Of a stretch of 5,297 nucleotides of DNA, positions 1 through 5,297 are shown one piece after another. The DNA is taken from positions 1 through 5,297 of the forward strand of contig CAAGHX010000120.1 in NCBI GenBank assembly GCA_900769745.1. The letters are read 5' to 3'. Within the stretch, counting starts at the first letter, position 1, and the number at the start of each line of letters is the position of its first letter. This DNA comes from an uncultured Alistipes sp. (lineage in GTDB: Bacteria; Bacteroidota; Bacteroidia; Bacteroidales; Rikenellaceae). The notes beneath the pieces were generated by a model, which worked only from the letters and a program-made list of their open reading frames with translations, was not told the DNA's origin and searched no databases. Made by a program: the position numbers and the translations under genes.

Positions 1-720
1 GAGTTCGTTGAGCAATGGAGATGATAATAGTTGCTCGCGCACCTCGCGACACATTGGGCAGCCGGGGTTACTTATAAATATAAGTGTGTAATCAGCCTTG
101 ATGTCGTACATTCGGCGGGTCTTGCCAGAGGGCAGGGTGTAGCTAAAGTCGTTGGCTGGTCGGCCCACTCTATTTTGCAGAGCTATCGAGAGGTCAAATT
201 CGTATGGCATACGCTCATACTCATCAAACCACTCGCTGCGAATAGCACTCTCCAATACGGGGATATACTTCTCGTCGTTGCGTAGCTGCGAATTGGGGTC
301 GTGCAACACTGTCTCGGCAAGGAAGAGGAAGTATTCAAACATCTTCTTCGACTTCGAGGCCTTCTGCATAAGCTTCTTCATCGATTTGTCGGCCAACGAA
401 TCGGGCACGCAACTAACCGCATAGACTGCAAACGATGTGAGCATACTCGATGTGTCGGCACGTGAAACAAATGTCGTGTCGCTGAAATCAAACTTATCCC
501 AGTAGTGCTCACAAACATAGAACATCTTCTGCTCATCGGGCAGTGCGGCTGGTGCAAGCGTCGGTACAAAGACCGCAGGTCGCTCGACCATATTGGTCGA
601 TTTTGCTGAGGTGGTTTCGGTGTTAGTACCCGCAGTGCGAGATTTTTTCGCACCACAACTCATTATGTTGGCCGCAACTATCAGGACCATTAGCGCATAT
701 ACTATCTTTTTCAAATTCAT
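1..720 (-). CDS. DUF5106 / thioredoxin-like lipoprotein (partial, C-terminus outside window)
   Basis: The reverse strand is open from an ATG at 720 to the left edge, giving 240 residues with no stop. Residues 1-22 form a lipoprotein signal: KK at 4-5, a hydrophobic stretch, and Cys22 after I-M-S, so the mature protein should be lipid-anchored. Residues about 65-185 match the DUF5106 pattern I know from Bacteroidota thioredoxin lipoproteins (YWDKFDFSDTTF at 73-84, DPNSQLRNDEKYIPVLES at 141-158). From NRVGRPANDFSYTL (183-196) a TlpA/thioredoxin-like fold begins, with strand YTLIFISNPG followed by C221-P-M-C224, the expected redox CxxC. Only the start of that domain is present. The likely role is thiol-disulfide exchange in the envelope; the partner is unknown. 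The start is supported by a good AAAAGGAG ribosome site. It is transcribed divergently from the DUF4855 pair. The family call is from recognition, not from a search. Confidence 0.85.
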   Translation of the reverse strand, partial: MNLKKIVYALMVLIVAANIMSCGAKKSRTAGTNTETTSAKSTNMVERPAVFVPTLAPAALPDEQKMFYVCEHYWDKFDFSDTTFVSRADTSSMLTSFAVYAVSCVPDSLADKSMKKLMQKASKSKKMFEYFLFLAETVLHDPNSQLRNDEKYIPVLESAIRSEWFDEYERMPYEFDLSIALQNRVGRPANDFSYTLPSGKTRRMYDIKADYTLIFISNPGCPMCREVREQLLSSPLLNEL

Positions 721-725
721 ACAGA

Positions 726-733
726 CTCCTTTT
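726..733 (-). promoter_or_regulatory. Ribosome binding site of the DUF5106 lipoprotein
   Basis: AAAAGGAG on the minus strand lies five bases before the ATG at 720. It is one of only two clear Shine-Dalgarno sites in the window and fixes the start codon. Confidence 0.7.
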
Positions 734-748
734 GATGGTTATACTATA

Positions 749-767
749 CAAAATTAGCACAAACATA
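749..767 (-). promoter_or_regulatory. Candidate -7 boxes for the DUF5106 lipoprotein
   Basis: Two minus-strand matches to the Bacteroidota -7 consensus TAnnTTTG occur here: TAATTTTG (749-756) and TATGTTTG (760-767). Either would give a leader of roughly 25 to 40 bases. For the first, an ATTG lies 22 bases upstream, slightly longer than the usual spacing; for the second I see no good -33 box. Which box is used cannot be decided by eye. Confidence 0.4.
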
Positions 768-799
768 TAAATAGCCCACAATTAACCTCGAAAAAATGT

Positions 800-807
800 T
801 ATATTTG
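800..807 (+). promoter_or_regulatory. Candidate -7 box for the DUF4855 pair
   Basis: TATATTTG is an exact match to the TAnnTTTG consensus. It ends 27 bases before the ATG at 835, which would give a leader of about 20 bases. No clear TTTG is found about 20 bases upstream, so the promoter may be weak or may need an activator. Confidence 0.45.
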
Positions 808-834
808 TAATAAAATAACTCAAACTCCTACACA

Positions 835-1917
835 ATGAACAACAAGATTACATTTATAGCGGCCGCATTGGCTCTAATACTCAATGTCGCCTGCTCATCT
901 TATGAACAACGCCAAGAGGATAAAAAATCAATTCGCGATATGGTGTTGATTTACAATGGTGGAAAATTTCGCACCGTAACGTGGGATAAGGAGCACTTTT
1001 CAGCATATGTTGCAACCGACCATACTGCTGAGAAGAGTGCCGAGTGGCTCTTTGATGGATTCCTGTTTTTGGAGATCAGCTACGATAGCCAGCGAGGCTT
1101 TGCCAAGAACTATCGAGCAAATGGTTGCCGCAAGGTGGAGTGGATAGACCTTATCGACCAGTGGCTCACACCGGGGCTCAATATTATGGCACTCGATGAG
1201 AGTATCAGCGAGGCGCGAGAGGTTATCGGCGGAGAGTATCATCCTCGCCGATTGGTTATTTCACTCCCAGAGCCTCTGTTTGCCCAGACTGATTGGGGCG
1301 AGGTGGATGGTAAGCAACTCGACTTCTATAACGACAAAGACCGCATAGCTGCCAGCAAGTGGTACATCGACTATATTATCAAACGCATTGACGAGGCCGA
1401 GTTGAAAAATCTGGAGCTTGATGGTTTCTACTGGCTTGCCGAGCATGTAATCGACACCCATAGCATCGTAAACGAGGTGGCCGATTATGTACACTCTAAG
1501 GGTATGGATTTCTATTGGATTCCATACAATCGTGGTGTGGGTCGCGAAAGATGGGCTCAGTGGGGCTTCGACCACGCGTATCTGCAGCCCAACCACTTCT
1601 TCCACCTTGATGTGCCCGATTCTCGCATTCAGGATACTTACGACTATGCCGCTGCGGCCAATATGTCGGTAGAGATGGAGTTCGACGAGCGAGTGCTGGA
1701 GAGCCGTGGCGACAGACGCGATAGACTCACAGCCTATATTGATACCTACGAGCGCAATGGTGTGTTCGAACGCCTCGATGTGGCTTACTATCAGGGCGTG
1801 GATGCATTCTACTTGCTGAAAAACGGAACGGAGAAGGAACGGGTGCTTTACGATAGATTGGCCGATATAATCACACGTCGTCAGAAGGAGCACTATTCAC
1901 CAAAAGCAGAGAGATAA
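835..1917 (+). CDS. DUF4855-family lipoprotein, first copy
   Basis: A 360-residue protein with a lipoprotein signal: hydrophobic residues 5-19, then Cys20 after N-V-A. The rest (about 34-350) matches my recollection of DUF4855, a family of Bacteroidota and some Firmicutes with no firmly assigned reaction. Visible conserved blocks are WLFDGFLFLE (71-80), SLPEP (143-147), DGFYWLAEH (196-204), FYWIPY (226-231), WGFDHAYLQPNHFF (243-256), MEFDE (281-285) and VAYYQG (316-321). Alternating strand-like and helical segments ending in acidic or aromatic motifs resemble a TIM barrel, as in many glycoside hydrolases; Glu203 and Glu282 would be reasonable catalytic acids. That is inference. A surface or periplasmic, carbohydrate-related role fits. 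No Shine-Dalgarno is seen; the start is chosen because it gives a complete lipoprotein signal and follows the -7 box. The next gene, 18 bases on, is a paralog, so the two are probably one operon. Confidence 0.85.
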   Translation: MNNKITFIAAALALILNVACSSYEQRQEDKKSIRDMVLIYNGGKFRTVTWDKEHFSAYVATDHTAEKSAEWLFDGFLFLEISYDSQRGFAKNYRANGCRKVEWIDLIDQWLTPGLNIMALDESISEAREVIGGEYHPRRLVISLPEPLFAQTDWGEVDGKQLDFYNDKDRIAASKWYIDYIIKRIDEAELKNLELDGFYWLAEHVIDTHSIVNEVADYVHSKGMDFYWIPYNRGVGRERWAQWGFDHAYLQPNHFFHLDVPDSRIQDTYDYAAAANMSVEMEFDERVLESRGDRRDRLTAYIDTYERNGVFERLDVAYYQGVDAFYLLKNGTEKERVLYDRLADIITRRQKEHYSPKAER

Positions 1918-1935
1918 TATTAAAACAGATCAGAT

Positions 1936-3003
1936 ATGAATATTAGAAAAGGAGTTGCGCTACTTGCATTTGCCGCGGCACTGTTTTCGACCGCATCTTG
2001 CACAAAGTCGGTAGTTAGCCGCGATGAGGTGCGTGACCTTGTGCTCATTTATGATGGCGGTAGCCACAGAAAGGTTAATTGGAATAAAGAGAAGTTTGCT
2101 CCATACGTTTCGACCGATGTTGTTGATGGCAAGGAGCAGTGGCTCTACGATGGATTCCTCTTTTTGGAGATTATCTGCAACGACGAGCGTGGCTATGCCA
2201 CTGGTTATCGCAAGGGCGGAGCGCAGAAGGAGAATTGGATTGGCTTGATTGATCAATATCTAACGCATGGCCGTGATATTGCTGCATTGAACGACGCTAT
2301 TGGTGAGGCGCGCGAAAGAATCGGCGGCGAGTTCCACCGTCGCAAGATTGTGCTCTCACTTCCTGAGCCATTGTTGGGCCAGACCGATTGGGGTGAGTTG
2401 GATGGCCAGAAGCTCGACTTTAATGTCGATGCCGACCGCATAAAGGCCTGCAAATGGTATATAGACCTGCTTATCGAGCGTTTCAAGGAGGCTGAACTTG
2501 AGAATGTGCAGCTGTGTGGATTCTACTGGTTGGCAGAGCACGTCACCGAGACCGTTACATTCGTAAAGGCTGTGTCGGACTATATCCACGAGAAGGAACT
2601 CGACTTCTATTGGATTCCTTACTTCAAGGCTAATGGTTACGACAAGTGGCAGCAGTGGGGCTTCGATCACGCATACCTCCAGCCAAACCATTTCTTCAAT
2701 ACATCGGTTCCCGATTCGCGCATTGACGAGACTTGCGAGCTGGCTAAGGCTGCGAATCTATCGCTCGAGATGGAGTTTGATGAGCGAGTTTTGCAACGCA
2801 ATGGCGATAGAGGTTGTCGTATGGCGGCTTATATCGACTCATACGAAAAGAATGGAGTGTTCGAGAATAACAACGTGGCCTATTATCAGGGTAATCACGC
2901 TTGGCACGAACTAAAAAGTGGTTCCGAACAAGATCAAGGACTCTACAAACGCCTGGCGAAAATCATTGTGAAACGACAGAAGGAGTTCTACGAATCGAAG
3001 TAG
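1936..3003 (+). CDS. DUF4855-family lipoprotein, second copy
   Basis: A 355-residue paralog of the preceding gene. The lipoprotein signal ends at Cys22 after T-A-S. Every conserved block is kept: WLYDGFLFLE (69-78), SLPEP (141-145), GFYWLAEH (195-202), FYWIPYF (224-230), WGFDHAYLQPNHFF (241-254), MEFDE (279-283) and VAYYQG (314-319). The two candidate acids correspond to Glu201 and Glu280. By eye the central third is about two-thirds identical to the first copy, and the N-terminal part is less similar. Differences cluster between motifs, for example YNRGVGRERW against YFKANGYDKW, and in the C-terminal stretch after YYQG, which may mean a shifted ligand preference. The 18-base gap upstream has no visible promoter or Shine-Dalgarno, and the gene ends just before a strong terminator. 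The function is not established; a glycoside hydrolase-like barrel is the best guess. Confidence 0.85.
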   Translation: MNIRKGVALLAFAAALFSTASCTKSVVSRDEVRDLVLIYDGGSHRKVNWNKEKFAPYVSTDVVDGKEQWLYDGFLFLEIICNDERGYATGYRKGGAQKENWIGLIDQYLTHGRDIAALNDAIGEARERIGGEFHRRKIVLSLPEPLLGQTDWGELDGQKLDFNVDADRIKACKWYIDLLIERFKEAELENVQLCGFYWLAEHVTETVTFVKAVSDYIHEKELDFYWIPYFKANGYDKWQQWGFDHAYLQPNHFFNTSVPDSRIDETCELAKAANLSLEMEFDERVLQRNGDRGCRMAAYIDSYEKNGVFENNNVAYYQGNHAWHELKSGSEQDQGLYKRLAKIIVKRQKEFYESK

Positions 3004-3020
3004 GCGAGACAATTAAGCAC

Positions 3021-3060
3021 AAAAAAAACTATCGCAACATTTTGCTGCGATAGTTTTTTT
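3021..3060. terminator. Bidirectional intrinsic terminator
   Basis: An eight-base perfect stem, CTATCGCA (3029-3036) with TGCGATAG (3046-3053), encloses a nine-base loop. It is flanked by eight A (3021-3028) and seven T (3054-3060). Read in either direction the hairpin is followed by a T run, so it can end the DUF4855 transcript (stop at 3003) and the oncoming yajC transcript (stop at 3078). The A and T tails can also pair and lengthen the stem to 15 bp. Confidence 0.93.
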
Positions 3061-3077
3061 GTTTGACCTTGCGGTTA

Positions 3078-3398
3078 TTACTTCTGCTGTGCCAACTGTG
3101 AGTTGTCAGCTACAACCATATTCTTGTCGATACGCAAAGTAATGTTGCTGTCAACCTCGATAAGGATTGTAGGCTCGTTAGCCTTAACCTCCTTAACAAC
3201 GCCATAGATACCACCAGCAGTGATAATCTTGTCGCCCTTCTTGAGGCCATCGCGGAACTTAGCCATCTCCTTGCGACGCTTTGACTCAGGACGCCACATG
3301 AAGAAGTACATAACTCCAACCATAAGCAACATCATAATCCAGAAGCTGCCCATACCGGGCTGCTGTGCAGCCTCAGCTGCCTGCAAAAAATTCATCAT
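3078..3398 (-). CDS. yajC: Preprotein translocase accessory subunit YajC
   Basis: A 106-residue protein of usual YajC length. It has one membrane segment (about 18-35, FWIMMLLMVGVMYFFMW), then the family's RPESKRRKEM block (36-45) and the beta-rich cytosolic part FRDGLKKGDKIITAGGIYGVV (split across 48-68). YajC associates with SecDF at the SecYEG translocon in the inner membrane and assists protein export. Two ATGs are adjacent (Met1 and Met2); related proteins often begin M-N-F, so the second may be the true start. It is the last gene of the minus-strand block and is followed at once by the bidirectional terminator. A candidate promoter of its own lies 60-90 bases upstream. In many Bacteroidales a YbbR-like gene and coaE follow yajC; here they do not. 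Confidence 0.95.
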   Translation of the reverse strand: MMNFLQAAEAAQQPGMGSFWIMMLLMVGVMYFFMWRPESKRRKEMAKFRDGLKKGDKIITAGGIYGVVKEVKANEPTILIEVDSNITLRIDKNMVVADNSQLAQQK

Positions 3399-3460
3399 AA
3401 CTTTTTCTCTTTATTTATTGTTTACATTTTTTCTACCTTGTCCTAAGTAGGGTAGGCTCG

Positions 3461-3491
3461 CAAATATAAGCATTATTGCCCAATATGCAAT
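3461..3491 (-). promoter_or_regulatory. Candidate internal promoter for yajC
   Basis: On the minus strand ATTG (3488-3491) is followed after 19 bases by TATATTTG (3461-3468), close to the Bacteroidota TTTG / TAnnTTTG arrangement. Transcription would start near 3455, leaving a leader of about 55 bases before yajC. The spacer holds an imperfect dyad, GCAT-t-ATTG (3470-3478) against CAAT-ATGC (3481-3488 less one unpaired base region), which just follows the DUF1573 stop codon and could instead be a weak terminator of the upstream message. Confidence 0.5.
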
Positions 3492-3492
3492 G

Positions 3493-3948
3493 CTACTCCA
3501 CCTCGGCTTCGATGTATAATTTGAGAGGTGTGCCCGAATCGGCGAAATAAAACTCCAAAAGTTTCATTTGCCAACCCATCTGACCGCGAGAATTGTAGGT
3601 GAAATGGATATCGCTGCTCTGTTTGGGTGTGATGGGCTTGCGCTCATACTCGATATTAACACAACCACACGATGTAACGTGTCTGAGCAACACCATTGGC
3701 ACCTCGTTCGTATTCTCCAATCGCAAATCTTTAATCACCTGCTCGCCCTGGCGCATTACGCCAAATCTGAGCGTGTCGCAGATGCCTTTGTTGAGTGCCT
3801 CGGGTGAGATTTTTATGGTCTGTACATTTGGTGTCGGAATCTTCGTCTGCTCCGTGCTGCTCTTTGGTGTGTTGCCACACGAATAGCAGGCCAAAGCCGT
3901 CGCTACGGCTACCATCAAGGTGGCTATCTTGCCGACACTTGCTCGCAT
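3493..3948 (-). CDS. DUF1573-domain lipoprotein
   Basis: A 151-residue exported protein. The N-terminus has a hydrophobic stretch (8-20) with two possible lipidation cysteines, Cys21 (after A-L-A) and Cys24 (after C-Y-S); Cys24 followed by G-N is the more usual Bacteroidota context. The mature part carries the DUF1573 hallmark, an immunoglobulin-like strand pattern around FRLENTNEVPMVLLRHV leading into T92-S-C-G-C96, then the GQMGWQMKLLEFYF segment. DUF1573 proteins are common in Bacteroidota and their biochemical function is not established. It lies 20 bases after nusB and has the strongest ribosome site in the window, so it is probably translated well from the nusB message. The start at 3948 is set by that site. 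Confidence 0.88.
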   Translation of the reverse strand: MRASVGKIATLMVAVATALACYSCGNTPKSSTEQTKIPTPNVQTIKISPEALNKGICDTLRFGVMRQGEQVIKDLRLENTNEVPMVLLRHVTSCGCVNIEYERKPITPKQSSDIHFTYNSRGQMGWQMKLLEFYFADSGTPLKLYIEAEVE

Positions 3949-3955
3949 TCTTTCG

Positions 3956-3965
3956 CCCCCTCCTT
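3956..3965 (-). promoter_or_regulatory. Strong ribosome binding site of the DUF1573 gene
   Basis: AAGGAGGGGG on the minus strand sits seven bases before the ATG at 3948 and begins four bases after the nusB stop codon. Such a long anti-SD match is unusual next to the other genes here, which mostly lack one. Confidence 0.8.
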
Positions 3966-3968
3966 AGA

Positions 3969-4907
3969 TTAAATCAGGCCTCGGCCACTCTTGTTGATTT
4001 TGCCAGCCTCGGTGAGCGATGTTACCATCTTGTCGAGTACACCGTTGATGAAAGTGCTACTGCTCTGAGTAGAGTAGAACTTAGCAATTTCGATATACTC
4101 GTCAAGAGTAACCTTCACAGGGATTGATGGGCACGATGTAAGCTCGGCCAATGCAATAACCATGATGATGTTATCCATATAGGCGATGCGCTCCACGTCC
4201 CAGTTGCGAGTGTACTGCTCGATAGTCTCAAGGTGCTCGTCGAAATTTACGGCTGCATTCTCGAAGAGTGAAGTTGCGTAGTCGAGATCCTCGTCGCTCT
4301 TAAACTTAGGCAATACCTTCACCTCCTTATGAGATGGGCGCATATTCGAGAGTGTGCGTGTAACCATCACCAAAGCAAATCCCAAGTCGTCGTTCCAGAG
4401 GATAGACTGCTCGTCCAAAGCCTCCTCCAACATCTCGCACTCCTCAAGCTCCTTGGTGTAGAACTCGGTGATAAGAGCCAAATCCTCACGGAATGAGCGC
4501 TCCTGCGACGACATATATTTCTTGAAATAAGGGGTCTCCTCCAACTGATTGTAAAGCAACTTGATGAGTTCGGGATACTTGCTCCAATTGAGCTTGCGAG
4601 CTGCCAAATAGTCGTTAACCGAATCGCTATCGGCAATCAGACGAATGACGCTATTCTCCACAAATTTGCGGTTGGGGTTAAGATCCTCATAAGTGGGCAA
4701 CTTCTTCTGCATGGCAGCCTGCTGTCGCTGCTCGGCATAGTGAGCCAATTCAACCACCAATGAGAGCATCTGGAAATAGAGGTCGTAAGTCTTGTCGATT
4801 GAGGCAAGGAGGGTCTTCTCCGAGGCCATCAATGAGTCAGACTCCGATTTTAGATGCATATACAAGGCCTTGATGACCTTAATTCTGAGCATTCTTCTGC
4901 TTATCAT
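3969..4907 (-). CDS. nusB: Transcription antitermination protein NusB (long Bacteroidota form)
   Basis: A 312-residue protein, about twice the length of the E. coli NusB and typical of the Bacteroidota form. The N-terminus SRRMLRIKVIKALYMHL (3-19) is the usual NusB first helix that contacts RNA and NusE. Residues about 20-215 are an expanded, charged, mainly helical region. The C-terminal NusB fold is clear: NWDVERIAYMDNIIMVIALAEL (split over 235-256), IPVKVTLDEYIEIAKFY (262-278) and STFINGVLDKM (284-294). NusB with NusE (S10) binds boxA RNA and supports antitermination, chiefly in rRNA operons, in the cytoplasm. A good promoter lies about 40 bases upstream. The start at 4907 includes the conserved SRR motif; Met6 would remove it. 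No Shine-Dalgarno is visible. It leads the block nusB, DUF1573, yajC. Confidence 0.95.
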   Translation of the reverse strand: MISRRMLRIKVIKALYMHLKSESDSLMASEKTLLASIDKTYDLYFQMLSLVVELAHYAEQRQQAAMQKKLPTYEDLNPNRKFVENSVIRLIADSDSVNDYLAARKLNWSKYPELIKLLYNQLEETPYFKKYMSSQERSFREDLALITEFYTKELEECEMLEEALDEQSILWNDDLGFALVMVTRTLSNMRPSHKEVKVLPKFKSDEDLDYATSLFENAAVNFDEHLETIEQYTRNWDVERIAYMDNIIMVIALAELTSCPSIPVKVTLDEYIEIAKFYSTQSSSTFINGVLDKMVTSLTEAGKINKSGRGLI

Positions 4908-4945
4908 ATAATATGAACTTTATTCGCTTTTGTGCTATTTCTCGG

Positions 4946-4977
4946 CAAAGATAATACAAGCCGAGTTGCCAAGCAAA
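4946..4977 (-). promoter_or_regulatory. Promoter of nusB
   Basis: On the minus strand TTTG (4974-4977) is followed, after a 20-base spacer, by TATCTTTG (4946-4953). Both boxes match the Bacteroidota -33 and -7 consensus and the spacing is right. Transcription should begin near 4940, giving a leader of about 33 bases. A perfect dyad, CTCGGC (4941-4946) with GCCGAG (4960-4965), straddles the -7 box. Confidence 0.75.
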
Positions 4978-5029
4978 TTATTCAGACTAAATAAATGAAT
5001 ATTTTTTCTATATTCTCCAATAAATTTTC

Positions 5030-5037
5030 TATTTTTG
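5030..5037 (+). promoter_or_regulatory. Weak candidate -7 box for the GH92-like gene
   Basis: TATTTTTG fits TAnnTTTG, but the region is very AT-rich and no TTTG lies at the right distance upstream. If used, it would give a leader of about 90 bases carrying the hairpin at 5053-5080. A second, one-mismatch box GATATTTG lies at 5080-5087. Confidence 0.25.
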
Positions 5038-5052
5038 TGATGATGGTTTTTT

Positions 5053-5084
5053 CGGCGGTATATCGTTATAGATATCGCCGATAT
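5053..5084. repeat. Palindrome cluster upstream of the GH92-like gene
   Basis: CGGCG (5053-5057) and ATATC (5060-5064) pair with GATAT (5071-5075) and CGCCG (5076-5080), leaving a two-base bulge and a six-base loop. Overlapping it, ATATCG-C-CGATAT (5072-5084) is a perfect 13-bp palindrome. The half-site ATATCG occurs at 5060, at 5072 and, inverted, at 5079. It could be an operator or an RNA leader hairpin; no T run follows, so it is not a terminator. Confidence 0.5.
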
Positions 5085-5134
5085 TTGCATGCCTCTAAAA
5101 TCGCGAATAATTGATTAAAATTTGATATAAAACT

Positions 5135-5297
5135 ATGAAGAAGTATCTCCTTACGATTGCTGCTATGTTGGCTATATTTGCAGCATCGGCTCAGAACGAA
5201 AAATATGTGAATCTGTTTCTCGGTACTTCGGGCGACCATGGACAGATGTCACCCGCTGCAGCGGTGCCTTTTGGCGCTATTGCTGTAGGTCCCGATA
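5135..5297 (+). CDS. Secreted GH92-like glycoside hydrolase (partial, N-terminus only)
   Basis: The reading frame opens at 5135 and continues to the right edge, giving 54 residues. Residues 1-19 are a signal peptide (KK at 2-3, hydrophobic 4-16, A-A-S-A before Gln20) with no lipobox cysteine, so a soluble periplasmic or secreted enzyme is expected. Residues 24-54 (YVNLFLGTSGDHGQMSP then AAAVPFGAIAVGPD) resemble the beginning of GH92 proteins, which usually read like YVNPFIGT...GHTFPGA..PFGM...PD. GH92 enzymes are calcium-dependent, mainly exo-acting alpha-mannosidases used by gut Bacteroidota on host and yeast glycans. The catalytic region lies outside the window, so the specificity is unknown. 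Some residues differ from the common pattern (Leu27 for Pro, Gln37-Met38 for the His/Thr-Phe region), so it may be a divergent subgroup. No Shine-Dalgarno is visible. Confidence 0.75.
   Translation, partial: MKKYLLTIAAMLAIFAASAQNEKYVNLFLGTSGDHGQMSPAAAVPFGAIAVGPD

Noticed and set aside
378..656. A 92-codon minus-strand frame at the left end
   Set aside because: It overlaps the DUF5106 lipoprotein in another frame, is rich in Arg, Pro and Ser, and has no recognisable features; the edge-running frame from 720 is far better supported.
1261..1893. A 210-codon open frame on the minus strand inside the first DUF4855 gene
   Set aside because: It is fully antisense to a convincing gene, and a similar antisense frame (2356-2691) appears at the matching place in the paralog. 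Both follow from the codon use of the sense gene; neither shows a ribosome site or a recognisable domain.
3433..3455. CTACC / GGTAG inverted repeat in the yajC leader as a terminator or attenuator
   Set aside because: The stem is only five bases with a 13-base loop, and in the yajC direction it is followed by A residues, not T. There is no terminator geometry.
4367..4636. An 89-codon minus-strand frame inside nusB
   Set aside because: It lies in another frame of a clear nusB gene and has a low-complexity Ser/Arg-rich translation.
5110..5124. TAAAATTTG as a promoter box immediately before the GH92-like gene
   Set aside because: It has one extra base relative to TAnnTTTG, lies about 10 bases from the start codon, and the nearest upstream TTTG (5084-5087) is about 28 bases away, too far for a -33 box.
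1..5297. Insertion sequences, CRISPR arrays, tRNA or rRNA genes, phage genes
   Set aside because: No terminal inverted repeats with a transposase, no regularly spaced repeats, and no recognisable RNA genes were seen; intergenic gaps are all under 230 bp.

Overview
The window looks like chromosomal DNA from a gut-type Bacteroidota, most likely the order Bacteroidales. The reasons are a long (312-residue) NusB, Bacteroidota-style promoter boxes (TTTG and TAnnTTTG), mostly weak ribosome binding sites, a run of short-signal lipoproteins, and DUF5106, DUF4855, DUF1573 and GH92 proteins. The genus cannot be fixed from the sequence.

Layout, left to right. (1) Positions 1-720, minus strand: the N-terminal 240 residues of a lipoprotein with a DUF5106-like region and the start of a thioredoxin-like domain with a CPMC motif; it runs off the left edge. 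(2) A 114-bp divergent intergenic region with candidate promoters in both directions. (3) Positions 835-3003, plus strand: two adjacent paralogous lipoproteins of the DUF4855 type, 18 bp apart and probably co-transcribed. (4) A strong hairpin with A and T tails at 3021-3060, which can end transcription from both sides. (5) Positions 4907-3078, minus strand: nusB, a DUF1573 lipoprotein and yajC, with a well-formed promoter before nusB and a second candidate promoter before yajC. (6) A 227-bp divergent AT-rich region holding the nusB promoter and a palindrome cluster. (7) From 5135, plus strand: the first 54 residues of a secreted protein that resembles the start of family GH92 glycosidases; it runs off the right edge.

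Functionally, a housekeeping block (transcription antitermination, Sec accessory subunit) is set among envelope and glycan-related genes. The DUF4855 pair and the GH92-like gene point to surface or periplasmic carbohydrate use, but no SusC/SusD pair is visible, so a polysaccharide utilization locus is only a possibility. The least described part is the tandem DUF4855 pair: both copies keep the same acidic and aromatic motifs, suggesting two active, diverged enzymes of a family whose function I cannot state from established knowledge. I see no mobile elements, tRNA or rRNA genes, or CRISPR arrays.
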